The position numbers and the translations under genes are program-made. Source: Desulfosporosinus hippei DSM 8344 (GTDB lineage Bacteria > Bacillota > Desulfitobacteriia > Desulfitobacteriales > Desulfitobacteriaceae). From it: a DNA stretch of 64,000 nucleotides. The notes under the pieces were generated by a model. It worked only from the letters and a program-made list of their open reading frames with translations, was not told where the DNA came from and searched no databases. The stretch covers positions 124,001 to 188,000 of the forward strand of contig NZ_FNCP01000006.1 of the NCBI RefSeq assembly GCF_900100785.1, read 5' to 3'. This document shows, one piece after another, positions 45,223 through 55,220 of the stretch (the stretch's first letter is position 1; every line of letters starts with the position of its first letter).

Positions 45223-46293
45223 ATGTTAGAGAAACTTTATGAAATTGAACGGAAATATGATGAATTAACAGAACTCCTTAGTGATCCGGAAATTATCTCT
45301 AACCAGAGTGAATGGCAAAAATATGCTAAAGCTCAGGCGGGGATGACAAATCTCGTCACAGTGTTTAGGGAATATCAAGAAGTGAAGCGGGAATTAGATG
45401 AGACCGAGACCCTGCTACGAGAAAAGTTGGATCCCGAAATGCAGGAGATGGCTGAGCAAGAAAAAGAAAACTTATTATCAAAATCCGAGGAATTAGAAGA
45501 GCAAATTCGAATTCTACTTTTGCCAAAGGATCCCTTGGATGAGAAAAATGTCATTATGGAGATCCGCGCTGGAGCCGGAGGAGATGAGGCATCATTGTTT
45601 GCAGGTGACCTGCATCGTATGTACACACGCTATGCAGAAGGTCAGGGCTGGAAGGTTGAAGTTCTCAGTGTGAGTTATTCTGATGCTGGGGGCTATAAGG
45701 AGATTATTTTCCTGATAGAAGGGCACGGGGCTTACAGTAAATTGAAATTTGAAAGTGGCGTACATCGTGTTCAGCGGATTCCTGCCACAGAATCTTCCGG
45801 GAGAATTCATACTTCGACAGCCACAGTAGCGGTTCTTCCTGAAGCAGAGGAAGTTGAAGTCTCTATTAACCCCAATGATCTGCGTATTGATGTTTATTGC
45901 TCCAGTGGACCGGGGGGACAGTGTGTAAATACAACACAATCAGCGGTTCGTGTTACGCATATACCGACTGGAATTATTGCTTCTTGCCAGGATGAAAAAT
46001 CACAGCTTAAGAATAAAGAGAAAGCTTTACGCGTCTTACGTGCTCGCATTTTAGAAAAAGCACAAGAAGAAGCCATGGGTGAACAAGCCTCTGAACGCAA
46101 GAATCAAGTAGGTACCGGAGACCGAAGTGAGAGAATACGAACCTTTAATTTTCCTCAAGGGCGTGTGACGGATCATCGAATAAACCTTACGCTGCACCGC
46201 TTGGATACGATCTTGACGGGAGATTTGGGTGAGATTATTGAAGCCCTTAATTCTTCTGATCAGGCAGAACGGCTAAAAGCAGAAATACAGTAA
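45223..46293 (+). CDS. prfA: Peptide chain release factor 1
   Basis: Recognises UAA and UAG stop codons and triggers peptide release. Of its 356 residues, about 1-110 form the helical domain 1. The catalytic GGQ is in [17 protein letters not shown] near residue 230, where the Gln is methylated by PrmC, encoded next. The stop-codon-reading tip with its PAT motif is in [19 protein letters not shown]. Spacing to yqhQ is 16 bases. Confidence 0.98.
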   Translation: MLEKLYEIERKYDELTELLSDPEIISNQSEWQKYAKAQAGMTNLVTVFREYQEVKRELDETETLLREKLDPEMQEMAEQEKENLLSKSEELEEQIRILLLPKDPLDEKNVIMEIRAGAGGDEASLFAGDLHRMYTRYAEGQGWKVEVLSVSYSDAGGYKEIIFLIEGHGAYSKLKFESGVHRVQRIPATESSGRIHTSTATVAVLPEAEEVEVSINPNDLRIDVYCSSGPGGQCVNTTQSAVRVTHIPTGIIASCQDEKSQLKNKEKALRVLRARILEKAQEEAMGEQASERKNQVGTGDRSERIRTFNFPQGRVTDHRINLTLHRLDTILTGDLGEIIEALNSSDQAERLKAEIQ

Positions 46294-46300
46294 TTGTTAA

Positions 46301-47203
46301 ATGAGATTCGAACTTACGAATATCGAGTCTCGAACATCGAGTAAGGGGTTTGCAGGTTTGAAAGTAATTGATGGAATGCGTTGGGGCGAGAGTGAACTTT
46401 TAAAAAAAGGGATTGATAATTCTCGCTTTGACGCAGACTTGTTATTAGCTGAGGTTCTAAAGGTAACAAGAGATCGTTTATACTTGGATTGGGATCGAAT
46501 TTTATCAGAGCAAGAGTCGGAACATTATCAGAAACTCATACAACGACGTTCTGAGAACGTCCCGCTGCAGTATATCTTAGGTCGACAAGAATTTATGGGG
46601 CTTTCTTTTTCTGTTGATGAAAGAGTACTTATTCCCCGTGCCGACAGCGAGGTTTTAGTCGAGAAATGTTTAGATATTCTAAGGCAAGATCATAAAAATG
46701 GGCTGGATCGCCCTGTTAGAGTTGTAGATCTTTGTACTGGAAGTGGCGTCTTGGCAATTTCCTTAGCGCATTTTTTCCCGTCTGCAGAGGTGCTTGGAGT
46801 TGATCTTTCCCCAGGTGCATTAGAGGTAGCGCAGCAAAATGCCAAACAGTTAGGGGTTCCGGTACAATGGCGACAAGGGGACTTTGTGGATTCCATCCGG
46901 GGAGAATGTTGGGACTATGTGATTACAAACCCTCCTTATGTTTCTGCAGAAGACTATCGCCAGTGTGCACCTGAGATTTTCCATGAGCCTGTTATGGCCT
47001 TTTTAGGTGGAGCGGACGGATTGGATTTTTATCGGCGTTTAGCTAATGAGATACGCCCTTTATTGAATCCTCAAGGGAAAGTACTGATGGAGATTGGCTG
47101 GAATCAGGCAGAAGCTGTTTGCAAGCTATTTCGGTTAAATGGCTTTAAAACAGAGGTCTTTTCGGATTTGGCCGGACGTGATCGAGTGATCTTGGCGAGG
47201 TGA
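46301..47203 (+). CDS. prmC: Release factor glutamine methyltransferase
   Basis: Methylates the Gln of the GGQ motif in release factors with SAM. The 300-residue protein has a helical N-terminal substrate domain (about 20-115) and a Rossmann methyltransferase domain with VVDLCTGSGVLAISLA (SAM site), VLGVDLSPGALEVA and the catalytic NPPY in VITNPPYVSAEDY. It is 8 bases from prfA, its substrate gene, the usual arrangement. Confidence 0.97.
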   Translation: MRFELTNIESRTSSKGFAGLKVIDGMRWGESELLKKGIDNSRFDADLLLAEVLKVTRDRLYLDWDRILSEQESEHYQKLIQRRSENVPLQYILGRQEFMGLSFSVDERVLIPRADSEVLVEKCLDILRQDHKNGLDRPVRVVDLCTGSGVLAISLAHFFPSAEVLGVDLSPGALEVAQQNAKQLGVPVQWRQGDFVDSIRGECWDYVITNPPYVSAEDYRQCAPEIFHEPVMAFLGGADGLDFYRRLANEIRPLLNPQGKVLMEIGWNQAEAVCKLFRLNGFKTEVFSDLAGRDRVILAR

Positions 47204-47209
47204 GTGATA

Positions 47210-48256
47210 ATGGAGACAAAAAGAATTTCTGTTGATAGAGTCAATCCAGAAGCTGAACTAATAAAAGAGGGTGCGGAGTGGCTAAGAGCAGGCGAGTTGG
47301 TAGCCTTTCCAACAGAAACAGTTTACGGGCTGGGAGCAAATGCTTTAGATGCTTCAGCATGTGCTAAGATCTTTGCTGCAAAGGGAAGACCTCAAGATAA
47401 TCCGTTAATTGTGCACGTTTCCAGTCTTTCTATGGCCAACTCTTGTGTTAATAATTGGACGTCTTCAGCAGAGTTATGTGTTAAGAATTTTTGGCCGGGT
47501 CCATTAACCTTAATCTTGCCGAAAACCAGCTTAATCCCGGATATTGTAACTGCCGGCCTGGATAATGTTGCTGTTCGTATGCCCAGTCATCCGGTTGCCC
47601 TACGCTTAATAGAGGCGGCAGGAGTCCCAATTGCCGCCCCTAGTGCCAATCTTTCCGGGAAGCCTAGTCCAACTAGAGGCGGCCATGTCTGGCGGGATAT
47701 GAAAGGGAAGATACCCCTAATTCTTGATGCAGGAGCCTGTGAGGTTGGGTTGGAATCAACAGTGCTCGATGTCAGTGGGGAGGTTCCCACTATTCTTCGT
47801 CCGGGTGGGATTACCAGGGAACAGTTAGAAGCGGTATTAGGGGACGTTTATACAGACTCTTGTTCCGAAAATCAAGCTCCCAGAGCCCCTGGAATGAAAT
47901 ACAGGCATTACGCGCCTCAGGGCGAATTAATTTTGGTTAGCGGCCAGCGGGAAAGAGTCGTACAACGAATGGTTCAAGAAATCATAAGAGGACATTCCAG
48001 GTTTAAGAAGGTGGGAGTACTGTGTACATTGGAAAGTGCATCCTATTTGCATGACCGGCATCCTGATCTTTTGTTTGTTCTAGGTTCAAAAGATCAACCT
48101 TCGGAAGTGGCAAGGAATATGTTTGAGGGATTAAGGTTGTGTGATGAAAGGAAAATGGATTTAATTTTGGTTGAAGGTATTGAAGAAGGCGGCTTAGGGA
48201 GCGCGGTGATGAACCGCTTAGAGAAAGCAGCGGGAAAGCGAACTCAACACATTTAG
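47210..48256 (+). CDS. tsaC: Threonylcarbamoyl-AMP synthase (Sua5 type)
   Basis: Makes threonylcarbamoyl-AMP from threonine, bicarbonate and ATP for t6A at position 37 of tRNAs reading ANN codons. The 348-residue protein has the YrdC domain (about 15-205; VAFPTETVYGLGANAL, KGRPQDNPLIVH, PSANLSGKPSPT) and the C-terminal Sua5 domain (about 230-348), joined by the linker APRAPGMKYRHYAP that closes over the active site. It matches YwlC of B. subtilis. ATG 47210 follows GAGGTGA. Its neighbour prmC also concerns translation. Confidence 0.96.
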   Translation: METKRISVDRVNPEAELIKEGAEWLRAGELVAFPTETVYGLGANALDASACAKIFAAKGRPQDNPLIVHVSSLSMANSCVNNWTSSAELCVKNFWPGPLTLILPKTSLIPDIVTAGLDNVAVRMPSHPVALRLIEAAGVPIAAPSANLSGKPSPTRGGHVWRDMKGKIPLILDAGACEVGLESTVLDVSGEVPTILRPGGITREQLEAVLGDVYTDSCSENQAPRAPGMKYRHYAPQGELILVSGQRERVVQRMVQEIIRGHSRFKKVGVLCTLESASYLHDRHPDLLFVLGSKDQPSEVARNMFEGLRLCDERKMDLILVEGIEEGGLGSAVMNRLEKAAGKRTQHI

Positions 48257-48318
48257 AAAGTAATTCGTCTAATCATCCCTTTCCATTGCATATACATAGG
48301 GGAACGGAGGGGAAGGGT

Positions 48319-48903
48319 ATGAATTTGTTATGGGTTGTGGCTGTTGCAACTGCTTTGGGAGCAGATGCATTTTCCTTAGCTCTCGCAATTGGGTTAGCCG
48401 GTATAAGAAAGAGCATGATGGTCAGGTTAGTGTTATTAGTAGCTGTATTCCACGTATTTATGCCTCTTAGCGGCATGATGCTCGGCCAAGCTTTGGGGTC
48501 AATTTTGGGGCAATTTGCAAGTTTGGCTGGAGCGTTCGTTCTAATTGTTTTAGGAGGCAGAATGCTCTATAAGATTTATTGGCCGGCTAAGCAAAGTTTG
48601 CCCTTTGGAGAAGCTAGACAGGCCTTTTTTGCTGGGAATATTACCAATCAAAGCTCTCTGGAAGGATACGGTATTTATCTTTTGGCAGTAAGTGTAAGTT
48701 TAGATGCCTTAAGTGTCGGGATTTCACTTGGGACTATTCGAGCGGATATTTTTATGACAGTTCTGATTATGGGTATGATTGCGGGATTGATGACTGGAAT
48801 TGGTTTGGTTTTAGGACGAGTAATGGGGACAAGGTTGGGAGATAGGGCTGAATTATTCGGCGGATTGGCGTTACTATTAATTGGTATCAAACTTCTCTTT
48901 TAG
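48319..48903 (+). CDS. mntP: Manganese efflux pump MntP
   Basis: A 194-residue membrane protein with six helices in two DUF204 repeats. Each repeat begins with an acidic signature: ALGADAFSLALAIGLAG near residue 12-28 and SVSLDALSVGISLG near 125-140; the Asp residues probably bind Mn2+. It corresponds to YwlD of B. subtilis, with the same neighbours (ywlC, ywlE). ATG 48319 behind GGAGGGGAAGG is preferred to ATG 48286. Many mntP genes are under yybP-ykoY riboswitches, but only 60 bases separate it from tsaC and none is visible. Confidence 0.92.
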   Translation: MNLLWVVAVATALGADAFSLALAIGLAGIRKSMMVRLVLLVAVFHVFMPLSGMMLGQALGSILGQFASLAGAFVLIVLGGRMLYKIYWPAKQSLPFGEARQAFFAGNITNQSSLEGYGIYLLAVSVSLDALSVGISLGTIRADIFMTVLIMGMIAGLMTGIGLVLGRVMGTRLGDRAELFGGLALLLIGIKLLF

Positions 48904-48989
48904 CCTATTTGGATCCGAACTCGACAATTTCTGCTGCAACTTTATTATGGTGTAAACCCATTTTTTTCTTCAATTGAGGTGAGTTTTAA

Positions 48990-49439
48990 ATGTTAAAACT
49001 TTTATTTGTTTGTACGGGAAATACCTGCCGTAGTCCGCTGGCTGAAGGAATTGGCCGGTGGATGTTCGGTGATTTGGTTCAAGTAAGTTCGGCTGGAATG
49101 GATGCCTGGGACGGAGATCAGGTTAGCCCTCATGTGGTAGAGATTCTTAAAGAACGGAAAATAGATCTTTCTCAGCATCGTGCTAGAAGAATAACTGAGG
49201 AGCTAATGGCTGATGCAGATTGGGTTATCCCTATGACATTGGCTCAAGAAGAAGGCTTAAAGCGTCGATTCCCTCATTGTATTCATAAAATCCGACGTTT
49301 GGGAAATTGGGGAGGAGAAAACCGGGATATAATCGATCCATGGATGGGTTCTCTGGAAGTCTATCGCCAGACAGCGTTGGAAATCACAGACTTGTTAAGT
49401 ATTTTAAAAAACCAAGTAAATCTAGGTGATTGGCACTGA
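48990..49439 (+). CDS. ywlE: Low-molecular-weight protein phosphatase (YwlE-like)
   Basis: A 149-residue phosphatase. The P-loop CTGNTCRSP (residues 8-16) carries the catalytic Cys and Arg, and the general acid Asp is in IIDPWMG near residue 117. In B. subtilis YwlE removes phosphate from arginine, opposing McsB; Thr at P-loop position CTGNT, as here, is linked to the choice of phosphoarginine. It lies between mntP and rpiB, as in B. subtilis. Confidence 0.93.
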   Translation: MLKLLFVCTGNTCRSPLAEGIGRWMFGDLVQVSSAGMDAWDGDQVSPHVVEILKERKIDLSQHRARRITEELMADADWVIPMTLAQEEGLKRRFPHCIHKIRRLGNWGGENRDIIDPWMGSLEVYRQTALEITDLLSILKNQVNLGDWH

Positions 49440-49472
49440 ATAAGCATAATAAGTAGAAAAAATGTCTACACT

Positions 49473-49496
49473 AGCGGCGTGAAACGTCGCTTTATT
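49473..49496 (+). terminator. Terminator after ywlE
   Basis: AGCGGCGT and ACGTCGCT form an 8-base stem (one G-T) with loop GAA, then TTATTT. Confidence 0.78.
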
Positions 49497-49594
49497 TGCA
49501 GTCAGAAAAACGGTGAAATTTGTTTGTTGCATCAGACCCCCATGCCGTTGTGTGGGAGCACTGATGAAAGTAGAACTTAGGTCTTATACTTGCT

Positions 49595-49646
49595 AAGCAT
49601 AACTAAGGCTCCGCCCCGCTGGAAGGCTGGGCCGGCAAAGTTTTCT
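49595..49646. repeat. GC-rich dispersed repeat, copy B
   Basis: The block order AAGCATAACTAAGGCTCCGCC, then GGAAGGCTGGGCCGG and AAAGTTTTCT repeats that of copy A at 30500-30559. It lies in the 278-base gap before rpiB. Just upstream, CATCAG and CTGATG (about 49530-49566) enclose a further hairpin, so the gap may make a folded RNA. Confidence 0.55.
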
Positions 49647-49717
49647 TTAGCTGTTTTTGCAGGACTTTTAAACTATCTAGAGAATAAAGTAGTGAATTAA
49701 AGAGGGAGGATTAAAGA

Positions 49718-50167
49718 GTGAAAGTTGCGCTGGGTGCTGATCATGGTGGATATGAACTAAAAGAAGCTATTCGCAAGCATTTACAAGCACAGGAAATCGA
49801 AGTTTTTGATTTCGGAACCCATTCCAATGATTCCGTAGATTATCCAAAGTACGGTTTTGCAGTTGGAAGTGCAATCATTAAAGGGGAAGCAGATTTAGGG
49901 ATTGTGGTTTGTGGCACGGGACTAGGAATTTCTATGGCCGCAAATAAAATACCCGGAATCCGTGCTGCCCTTTGCTCTGAGACCTTTTCAGCCCGAATGG
50001 CAAGAGAACATAATAATGCCAATGTTTTAGCATTAGGTGCTCGGGTAATTGGGATAGGACTTGCTCTGGATATTGTAGACATTTTTTTAAAAACCGAGTT
50101 TTCAGGTGGAAGACATGCCCTTAGAGTAGATCTGATTTCTAACATTGAAAGAGGCGAGATGGTGTAG
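49718..50167 (+). CDS. rpiB: Ribose-5-phosphate isomerase B
   Basis: Interconverts ribose 5-phosphate and ribulose 5-phosphate. The 149-residue protein starts VKVALGADHGGYELKEAI, has DYPKYGFAVG, and the catalytic Cys in GIVVCGTGLGISMAANK; HNNANVLALGARVIG completes the LacAB_rpiB family pattern. It is YwlF of B. subtilis. The start is GTG 49718 behind GGGAGGA. Confidence 0.96.
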   Translation: MKVALGADHGGYELKEAIRKHLQAQEIEVFDFGTHSNDSVDYPKYGFAVGSAIIKGEADLGIVVCGTGLGISMAANKIPGIRAALCSETFSARMAREHNNANVLALGARVIGIGLALDIVDIFLKTEFSGGRHALRVDLISNIERGEMV

Positions 50168-50204
50168 TCTCCCTCTAATTTAATTTGAAAGGAGGAGGAG
50201 TGCC

Positions 50205-50771
50205 TTGCCTGAAGATAAACAGATCAAAGAAAGCTTGCAGGAAATAGCTAAAACATGGAATGAAGTACTGGATGCCTTCTTCCTAAAGGCTGGTTTACAG
50301 TCTCGACAAATTCTTGTCTTAGGGTGCAGTACGAGTGAAGTTATAGGCCACCATATTGGGCAGGGAAGCAGTTTGGAAGTCGCAGAAGTGTTACTTCCTC
50401 CTCTCTTAGATCGAGCAAAGCAACAGGGGGTTTTTTTAGCAGTTCAAGGTTGCGAACATATTAATCGCGCTCTGGTACTGGAACGAGCTTGCGTAGAACA
50501 TTACAGATTGGAAGAAGTAACTGTACTTCCTGCGCTTCACGCAGGAGGAGCTATGACTGTGAAAGCCTGGGAAAGCTTTTCTTCCCCTGTTATGGTAGAG
50601 CGAATTCAAGGACATGCAGGGATAGATGTTGGAGATACATTTATCGGAATGCACTTAAGGCCCGTAGTAATCCCAATACGTATACATGTTAAAGAGCTGG
50701 GTCAGGCCCACTTAACCATGGCGCGCACAAGACCACGCCTTATTGGTGGCCAACGGGCAGCGTATGCCTAG
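50205..50771 (+). CDS. ywlG: TIGR01440/DUF436 protein (YwlG-like)
   Basis: A 188-residue soluble protein of unknown function, matching YwlG. Its blocks are LVLGCSTSEVIGHHIGQGSS, AVQGCEHINRALVLER, HAGGAMTVKAWESF and MHLRPVVIPIRI, with conserved Cys, Glu and His that look like a metal or active site. It stands between rpiB and glyA in many Firmicutes, which ties it to one-carbon or pentose metabolism only by position. The start is TTG 50205 behind AAAGGAGGAG. Confidence 0.9.
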   Translation: MPEDKQIKESLQEIAKTWNEVLDAFFLKAGLQSRQILVLGCSTSEVIGHHIGQGSSLEVAEVLLPPLLDRAKQQGVFLAVQGCEHINRALVLERACVEHYRLEEVTVLPALHAGGAMTVKAWESFSSPVMVERIQGHAGIDVGDTFIGMHLRPVVIPIRIHVKELGQAHLTMARTRPRLIGGQRAAYA

Positions 50772-50817
50772 ACATAATCAAACACTTTCATGAAATTATT
50801 GACAGGAGTGAACTAGG

Positions 50818-52074
50818 ATGGATTATATTAACCAATGGGTAAAAAATTATGACCCCGAAGTTGCAAAAGCTATTGAACAAGAAGAGAAGCGTCAAAGCAA
50901 CAGTATTGAACTTATTGCCTCTGAAAACTTTGTTAGCAGAGCAGTAATGGCTGCCCAAGGGTCAGTGTTAACGAATAAATATGCCGAAGGGTATCCCGGA
51001 AAACGGTATTATGGCGGATGTGAGTATGTAGATGTTGTGGAAGATCTAGCTCGCGAGCGAGTTAAGAAGATTTTTGGAGCAGAGCATGCTAACGTGCAGC
51101 CACATTCCGGCTCTCAGGCCAATATGGCTGTGTATTTTGCCTTTCTCAAGCCAGGGGATACAATACTGGGAATGAATTTATCCCATGGAGGTCACTTGAC
51201 TCATGGGAGTCCGGTAAACATCTCGGGAGTGTATTTTAATGTAGTCCCTTATGGTGTCGATGAAAAGACTGAAACTATTGATTATGATCAAATACGTCAG
51301 CTGGCCAAAGAACATCATCCAAAAATGATTGTTGCCGGAGCAAGTGCCTATCCGCGAATTATAGATTTTGTAAAAATGCGTGAAATTGCCGATGAAGCAG
51401 GTGCTTTACTGATGGTGGATATGGCCCATTTCGCCGGGTTAGTGGCGGCAGGACTACACCCATCGCCAGTCCCCTATGCTGACTTTGTTACTTCCACAAC
51501 CCATAAGACTTTAAGAGGCCCCAGGGGTGGCTTAATTCTTTGTAAGGCTGAATATGCCCAAGCTATTGATAAAGCGATTTTCCCAGGAATTCAAGGCGGG
51601 CCATTAATGCATGTCATTGCAGCTAAAGCGATTGCCTTTGGAGAAGCCCTTCAGCCTGAATTCAAAACTTATCAGAAGAATATCGTTGATAATGCCAAAG
51701 CTCTGGCACAAGGTCTAATGGATCGTGGATTCCGTCTTGTTTCAGGCGGAACGGACAACCATGTGATGCTTGTTGATGTAAGAACTAAGCAATTAACAGG
51801 CAAGGAAGCAGAAAATATCTTACATGAAGTGGGTATTACAGTTAACAAAAATACAATTCCTTTTGATACGGCAAGTCCTTTTGTAACCAGCGGAATTCGT
51901 CTTGGCACCCCTGCAGTTACTACACGGGGCATGAATACCGAGGCTATGAAACGTATAGCTGAGGCGATTGATCTTGCCTTGACCTCACATCATGAACCTG
52001 ATAAACTGTCACAGGCGCGGGAAATTGTGAATTCATTGTGCGCTGAATTTCCCTTATATACTAATTTAGATTAG
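50818..52074 (+). CDS. glyA: Serine hydroxymethyltransferase
   Basis: PLP enzyme converting serine and tetrahydrofolate to glycine and methylene-tetrahydrofolate. All 418 residues are present. The PLP Lys is in [14 protein letters not shown] (about residue 226); also seen are [28 protein letters not shown] and the substrate-site HSGSQAN. It supplies one-carbon units for purines (purA and purB nearby in function) and dTMP. The order ywlG-glyA-upp is conserved in Bacillus. Confidence 0.98.
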   Translation: MDYINQWVKNYDPEVAKAIEQEEKRQSNSIELIASENFVSRAVMAAQGSVLTNKYAEGYPGKRYYGGCEYVDVVEDLARERVKKIFGAEHANVQPHSGSQANMAVYFAFLKPGDTILGMNLSHGGHLTHGSPVNISGVYFNVVPYGVDEKTETIDYDQIRQLAKEHHPKMIVAGASAYPRIIDFVKMREIADEAGALLMVDMAHFAGLVAAGLHPSPVPYADFVTSTTHKTLRGPRGGLILCKAEYAQAIDKAIFPGIQGGPLMHVIAAKAIAFGEALQPEFKTYQKNIVDNAKALAQGLMDRGFRLVSGGTDNHVMLVDVRTKQLTGKEAENILHEVGITVNKNTIPFDTASPFVTSGIRLGTPAVTTRGMNTEAMKRIAEAIDLALTSHHEPDKLSQAREIVNSLCAEFPLYTNLD

Positions 52075-52087
52075 GAGACTGAAACTT

Positions 52088-52717
52088 ATGCCAAAGCTTC
52101 AAGTACTTGATCATCCTCTAATCCAACACAAGTTATCGCTGATCCGGGATGAGGAAACAGGATCAAAGGAATTTAGGGCACTAGTCGAGGAAGTCTCGAT
52201 GTTAATGGCCTACGAGGTAACTCGTGATTTTCCCCTTCAAGAGATCGAAGTAAAAACACCTGTAGCAATAGCTAAGTCTAAGGTTATTGCCGGACGCAAA
52301 GTTGGCTTAGTTCCCATTCTGCGAGCAGGTTTAGGGATGGTTGATGGGATGCTCCGCTTAATTCCCGCTGCAAAAGTGGGACATGTGGGACTCTATAGAG
52401 ATCCTGAAACTCTAATGCCTGTGGAATATTATTGCAAGCTGCCTCCAGATATCGCGGAGCGGGATCTCATAGTTATTGATCCAATGCTGGCAACAGGGGG
52501 CTCAGCTGCAGCGGCGATAACATTTTTAAAAGAACGTGGTGCGAAGAATATAAAACTGATGTGCCTAATTGCTGCCCCGGAGGGGATTGCCGCCGTGCAA
52601 AGCGCCCATGATGATGTAGACATTTTTGTTGCAGCAGTTGATGAATGCTTAAATGACCATGGCTATATTGTTCCCGGTCTTGGAGACGCAGGGGATAGGT
52701 TGTTTGGAACAAAATGA
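52088..52717 (+). CDS. upp: Uracil phosphoribosyltransferase
   Basis: Salvages uracil with PRPP to UMP. The 209-residue enzyme shows [28 protein letters not shown], the PRPP loop [16 protein letters not shown] and the uracil-binding [12 protein letters not shown]. Its stop overlaps the deaminase start by 4 bases. Confidence 0.98.
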   Translation: MPKLQVLDHPLIQHKLSLIRDEETGSKEFRALVEEVSMLMAYEVTRDFPLQEIEVKTPVAIAKSKVIAGRKVGLVPILRAGLGMVDGMLRLIPAAKVGHVGLYRDPETLMPVEYYCKLPPDIAERDLIVIDPMLATGGSAAAAITFLKERGAKNIKLMCLIAAPEGIAAVQSAHDDVDIFVAAVDECLNDHGYIVPGLGDAGDRLFGTK

Positions 52718-53181
52718 TGATTCAAGGAAAACGTCCTAGTTGGGATAGCTATTTTATGCAAATGGCCCGAGTTGTCGCCGAACGATCAACTTGCTTGCGC
52801 CGTCAAGTCGGGGCAGTTATGGTAAAGGATAAACAAATACTAAGTACCGGATATAATGGGAGCCCTTCTGGGCTCCAGCATTGTGCTGAGATTGGCTGTT
52901 TACGGCAGAGCTTAGGCGTTCCCTCAGGGGAACGCCATGAGATCTGCCGTGCTGTGCATGCAGAACAAAATGCTTTAGTTCAAGCAGCAAAGCATGGGGT
53001 CGCTATTACTGGTGCAGACCTATACACAACCCATCAGCCTTGCGTTTTGTGTACAAAATTGTTGATCAACGCGGGAATAATTCGAGTAGTGTATACCTAT
53101 GCTTACCCGGATAAGCTGGCTGTCCAAATGGCTGATGAGGCAGGATTGAAACTGGTTAAATTTGGAGAAGATATCTCTTAG
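52714..53181 (+). CDS. comEB: dCMP deaminase-type cytidine/deoxycytidylate deaminase
   Basis: A 155-residue zinc deaminase of the ComEB/dCMP deaminase family, which forms dUMP for dTMP synthesis. The zinc site is [10 protein letters not shown] (His and catalytic Glu) and [14 protein letters not shown] (two Cys); a further His/Cys pair in [12 protein letters not shown] probably binds a structural zinc. It is translationally coupled to upp, so pyrimidine salvage and deamination are made together. Confidence 0.93.
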   Translation: MMIQGKRPSWDSYFMQMARVVAERSTCLRRQVGAVMVKDKQILSTGYNGSPSGLQHCAEIGCLRQSLGVPSGERHEICRAVHAEQNALVQAAKHGVAITGADLYTTHQPCVLCTKLLINAGIIRVVYTYAYPDKLAVQMADEAGLKLVKFGEDIS

Positions 53182-53374
53182 CCGAATTGTCTTTGTTGCA
53201 GAGTAAGCTTGGAATTCAACTCTTGGCTTGTAGATTCTGAAAATTTATAAAATCCGATATTTAATAATATTATAGCAAAAGTATGAATGTTTGGCTTGCA
53301 AGTGATTTGAACCTCACAAAGATCCAGGTAGCTATCGGATTAACGATTGATAATCATCGAAGGGAGTAATCCGA

Positions 53375-54508
53375 GTGAATAAGCAAAAAAAAGTTATGAT
53401 TGTGTTTGGGACACGTCCGGAGGCAATAAAAATGGCTCCTGTGATTCAAGCACTTCGTCAGAAGGACTCTATCAACTGTCAAGTTATTGTAACAGCACAG
53501 CACCGTGAGATGCTGGATCAGGTCCTAAAGCTATTTAAAATCGATCCTGATTTTGATCTGAACCTTATGCAACCGGGTCAAACCTTAACTGATATTACAA
53601 CTAGAGTATTAAATGGCTTGAAAGAAGTTTTCCAAAGCGAGCAACCTGACTTAGTGTTGGTTCATGGGGACACAACCACAACGTTTGTGGCTGCTTTGGC
53701 CGCTTTTTATGCTCAAATTCCAGTCGGACATGTAGAAGCTGGCTTGCGAACAGGAAACAAATATTCTCCCTTTCCGGAAGAAATGAACCGAAAACTTGCA
53801 GGCGTTTTAACGGATTATCACTTTGCTCCAACAAATACGGCAAAACTGAATCTTGAAAGAGAAGGGATTCCCTCGGAAAAAATCTTTATTACCGGCAATA
53901 CGGTAATAGATGCTTTGCTCGCTACCGTAAACCCTGGATACAGTTTTTTCGACAGTCAAATTCAGGAGATAATCAATAAAGGGCAAGGATCGAGAATGAT
54001 TCTCGTAACCACACATCGCAGGGAAAACCTAGGTGAGCCCATGCGGCAGATATATCAGGCCTTAAGGGATACCCTGGAGGAGTTTCCGGATACCTACATA
54101 ATTTTTCCCGTTCATAAAAATCCTATCGTTAGAACGGTAGTTAGTGAGGTTTTAGGGTCTCATCCGCGGGTTAACCTTATCGAACCGATGGAGTATGAGC
54201 CCTTTGCCAATCTAATGGCACAGGCCCATCTGATTTTGACCGATTCGGGGGGGATACAGGAAGAGGCACCCTCCTTGGGCAAGCCTGTATTGGTTGTCCG
54301 AGATACGACGGAACGCCCCGAGGCAGTAGATGCAGGCACGGTGGAGTTAGTAGGGACGGAATACGAAAACGTGTTTTTACAATTGAAGAATCTTTTAGGG
54401 GATCCAGAGGCTTATAATAAAATGACAATGGCCAGTAATCCCTATGGAGATGGCACGGCAGCCATTAGAATAGCCCAAATAGTGGAAGAAAAACTGGGGT
54501 GGACATAA
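53375..54508 (+). CDS. wecB: UDP-N-acetylglucosamine 2-epimerase
   Basis: Converts UDP-GlcNAc to UDP-ManNAc for teichoic acid linkage units or other surface polymers. The 377-residue GT-B fold enzyme starts KVMIVFGTRPEAIKMAPVI, has HVEAGLRTGNKYSPFPEEMNR, THRRENLGEP, and LTDSGGIQEEAPSLGKPVLV, all hallmarks (MnaA in B. subtilis). GTG 53375 follows GAAGGGAG. In several Firmicutes it precedes the atp operon, as here. The 190-base gap in front holds no gene I can see. Confidence 0.96.
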   Translation: MNKQKKVMIVFGTRPEAIKMAPVIQALRQKDSINCQVIVTAQHREMLDQVLKLFKIDPDFDLNLMQPGQTLTDITTRVLNGLKEVFQSEQPDLVLVHGDTTTTFVAALAAFYAQIPVGHVEAGLRTGNKYSPFPEEMNRKLAGVLTDYHFAPTNTAKLNLEREGIPSEKIFITGNTVIDALLATVNPGYSFFDSQIQEIINKGQGSRMILVTTHRRENLGEPMRQIYQALRDTLEEFPDTYIIFPVHKNPIVRTVVSEVLGSHPRVNLIEPMEYEPFANLMAQAHLILTDSGGIQEEAPSLGKPVLVVRDTTERPEAVDAGTVELVGTEYENVFLQLKNLLGDPEAYNKMTMASNPYGDGTAAIRIAQIVEEKLGWT

Positions 54509-54625
54509 AATTCTTCAATGCTGTAAAAAAAAGCACAAAGTCCCCTCGAAGTATGTTAATATATTACATAGCGTAAGATTTGTTGAAATGTAGCATAATA
54601 ACATGACAAATCAATACATAAGGAA

Positions 54626-54862
54626 ATGAATAAAGCTATGGAATTAAAATCTTGGCAAAAGGCCTTAGTAGTCGGGTCTAATATATCAACTTCCCTAGCT
54701 ATATTAGTTGGCGGCGGATACTTCCTAGGTAGATACCTCGACGCTCGATGGATGACGAAGCCTTTGTTCACAATCAGTTGTATGCTGATGGGACTAGCAC
54801 TGGGAGGGAGCTATTTAGTAATTACTTTAAAAGAGTTTGGAGCATCCGATGATAAGAAGTAG
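54626..54862 (+). CDS. atpZ: AtpZ/AtpI-family small membrane protein
   Basis: A 78-residue protein with two membrane helices (about 20-38 and 48-70) and a GGGYFLGRYLDARW turn between them, typical of AtpZ. It starts the ATP synthase operon. AtpZ/AtpI proteins have been proposed to carry Mg2+ or to help assemble the c ring. ATG 54626 and ATG 54638 are both possible starts. It overlaps the next frame by 14 bases. Confidence 0.82.
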   Translation: MNKAMELKSWQKALVVGSNISTSLAILVGGGYFLGRYLDARWMTKPLFTISCMLMGLALGGSYLVITLKEFGASDDKK

Positions 54863-55220
54863 CTTTATGGCATTATTAAGTGGGACTGCTTGTATATTAT
54901 TTAGTATAGCCTTAACCGGCAAACAGGCTCTCTTTGGCAGCTTGCTGGGGTATTGGGCAGGGTTTGGTTATACTTTGTGGTTTTATAAAGAGGTATTACT
55001 AAGTTCAGAAATGGACATTCAGTCAGCGATCAAAAGGATGCGTAGAAATCTAATTGCTCGCCTGGGAATGATCACACTGATTATCGTTTTCATTGCTCGT
55101 TTCCAAGCCGATTGGCTGTTTAGTTTAGCGTTAGGGATTGTTACAGGGGTAATAATATCCTTTATCATTGTGGCAATGCAAAAAAACTATGGAGAAAGGG
55201 GTGATAAAAGAAGTGCATGA
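54849..55220 (+). CDS. atpI: ATP synthase subunit I
   Basis: A 123-residue protein with four membrane helices, of the AtpI type that assists c-ring assembly. Hydrophobic segments are at about 4-20, 25-46, 66-86 and 92-114, with the basic loop IKRMRRNLIARLG between the two pairs. ATG 54849 with GGAG ahead overlaps the end of atpZ. It overlaps the start of atpB too. Confidence 0.82.
   Translation: MIRSSFMALLSGTACILFSIALTGKQALFGSLLGYWAGFGYTLWFYKEVLLSSEMDIQSAIKRMRRNLIARLGMITLIIVFIARFQADWLFSLALGIVTGVIISFIIVAMQKNYGERGDKRSA

Noticed and set aside
48904-48989. yybP-ykoY manganese riboswitch near mntP
   Set aside because: Neither flank of mntP is long enough or has the conserved loops.
49530-49566. 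Hairpin CATCAG/CTGATG as a defined ncRNA
   Set aside because: A fold is possible, but there is no recognised family, promoter or terminator to support an RNA gene, so it is only mentioned with repeat copy B.
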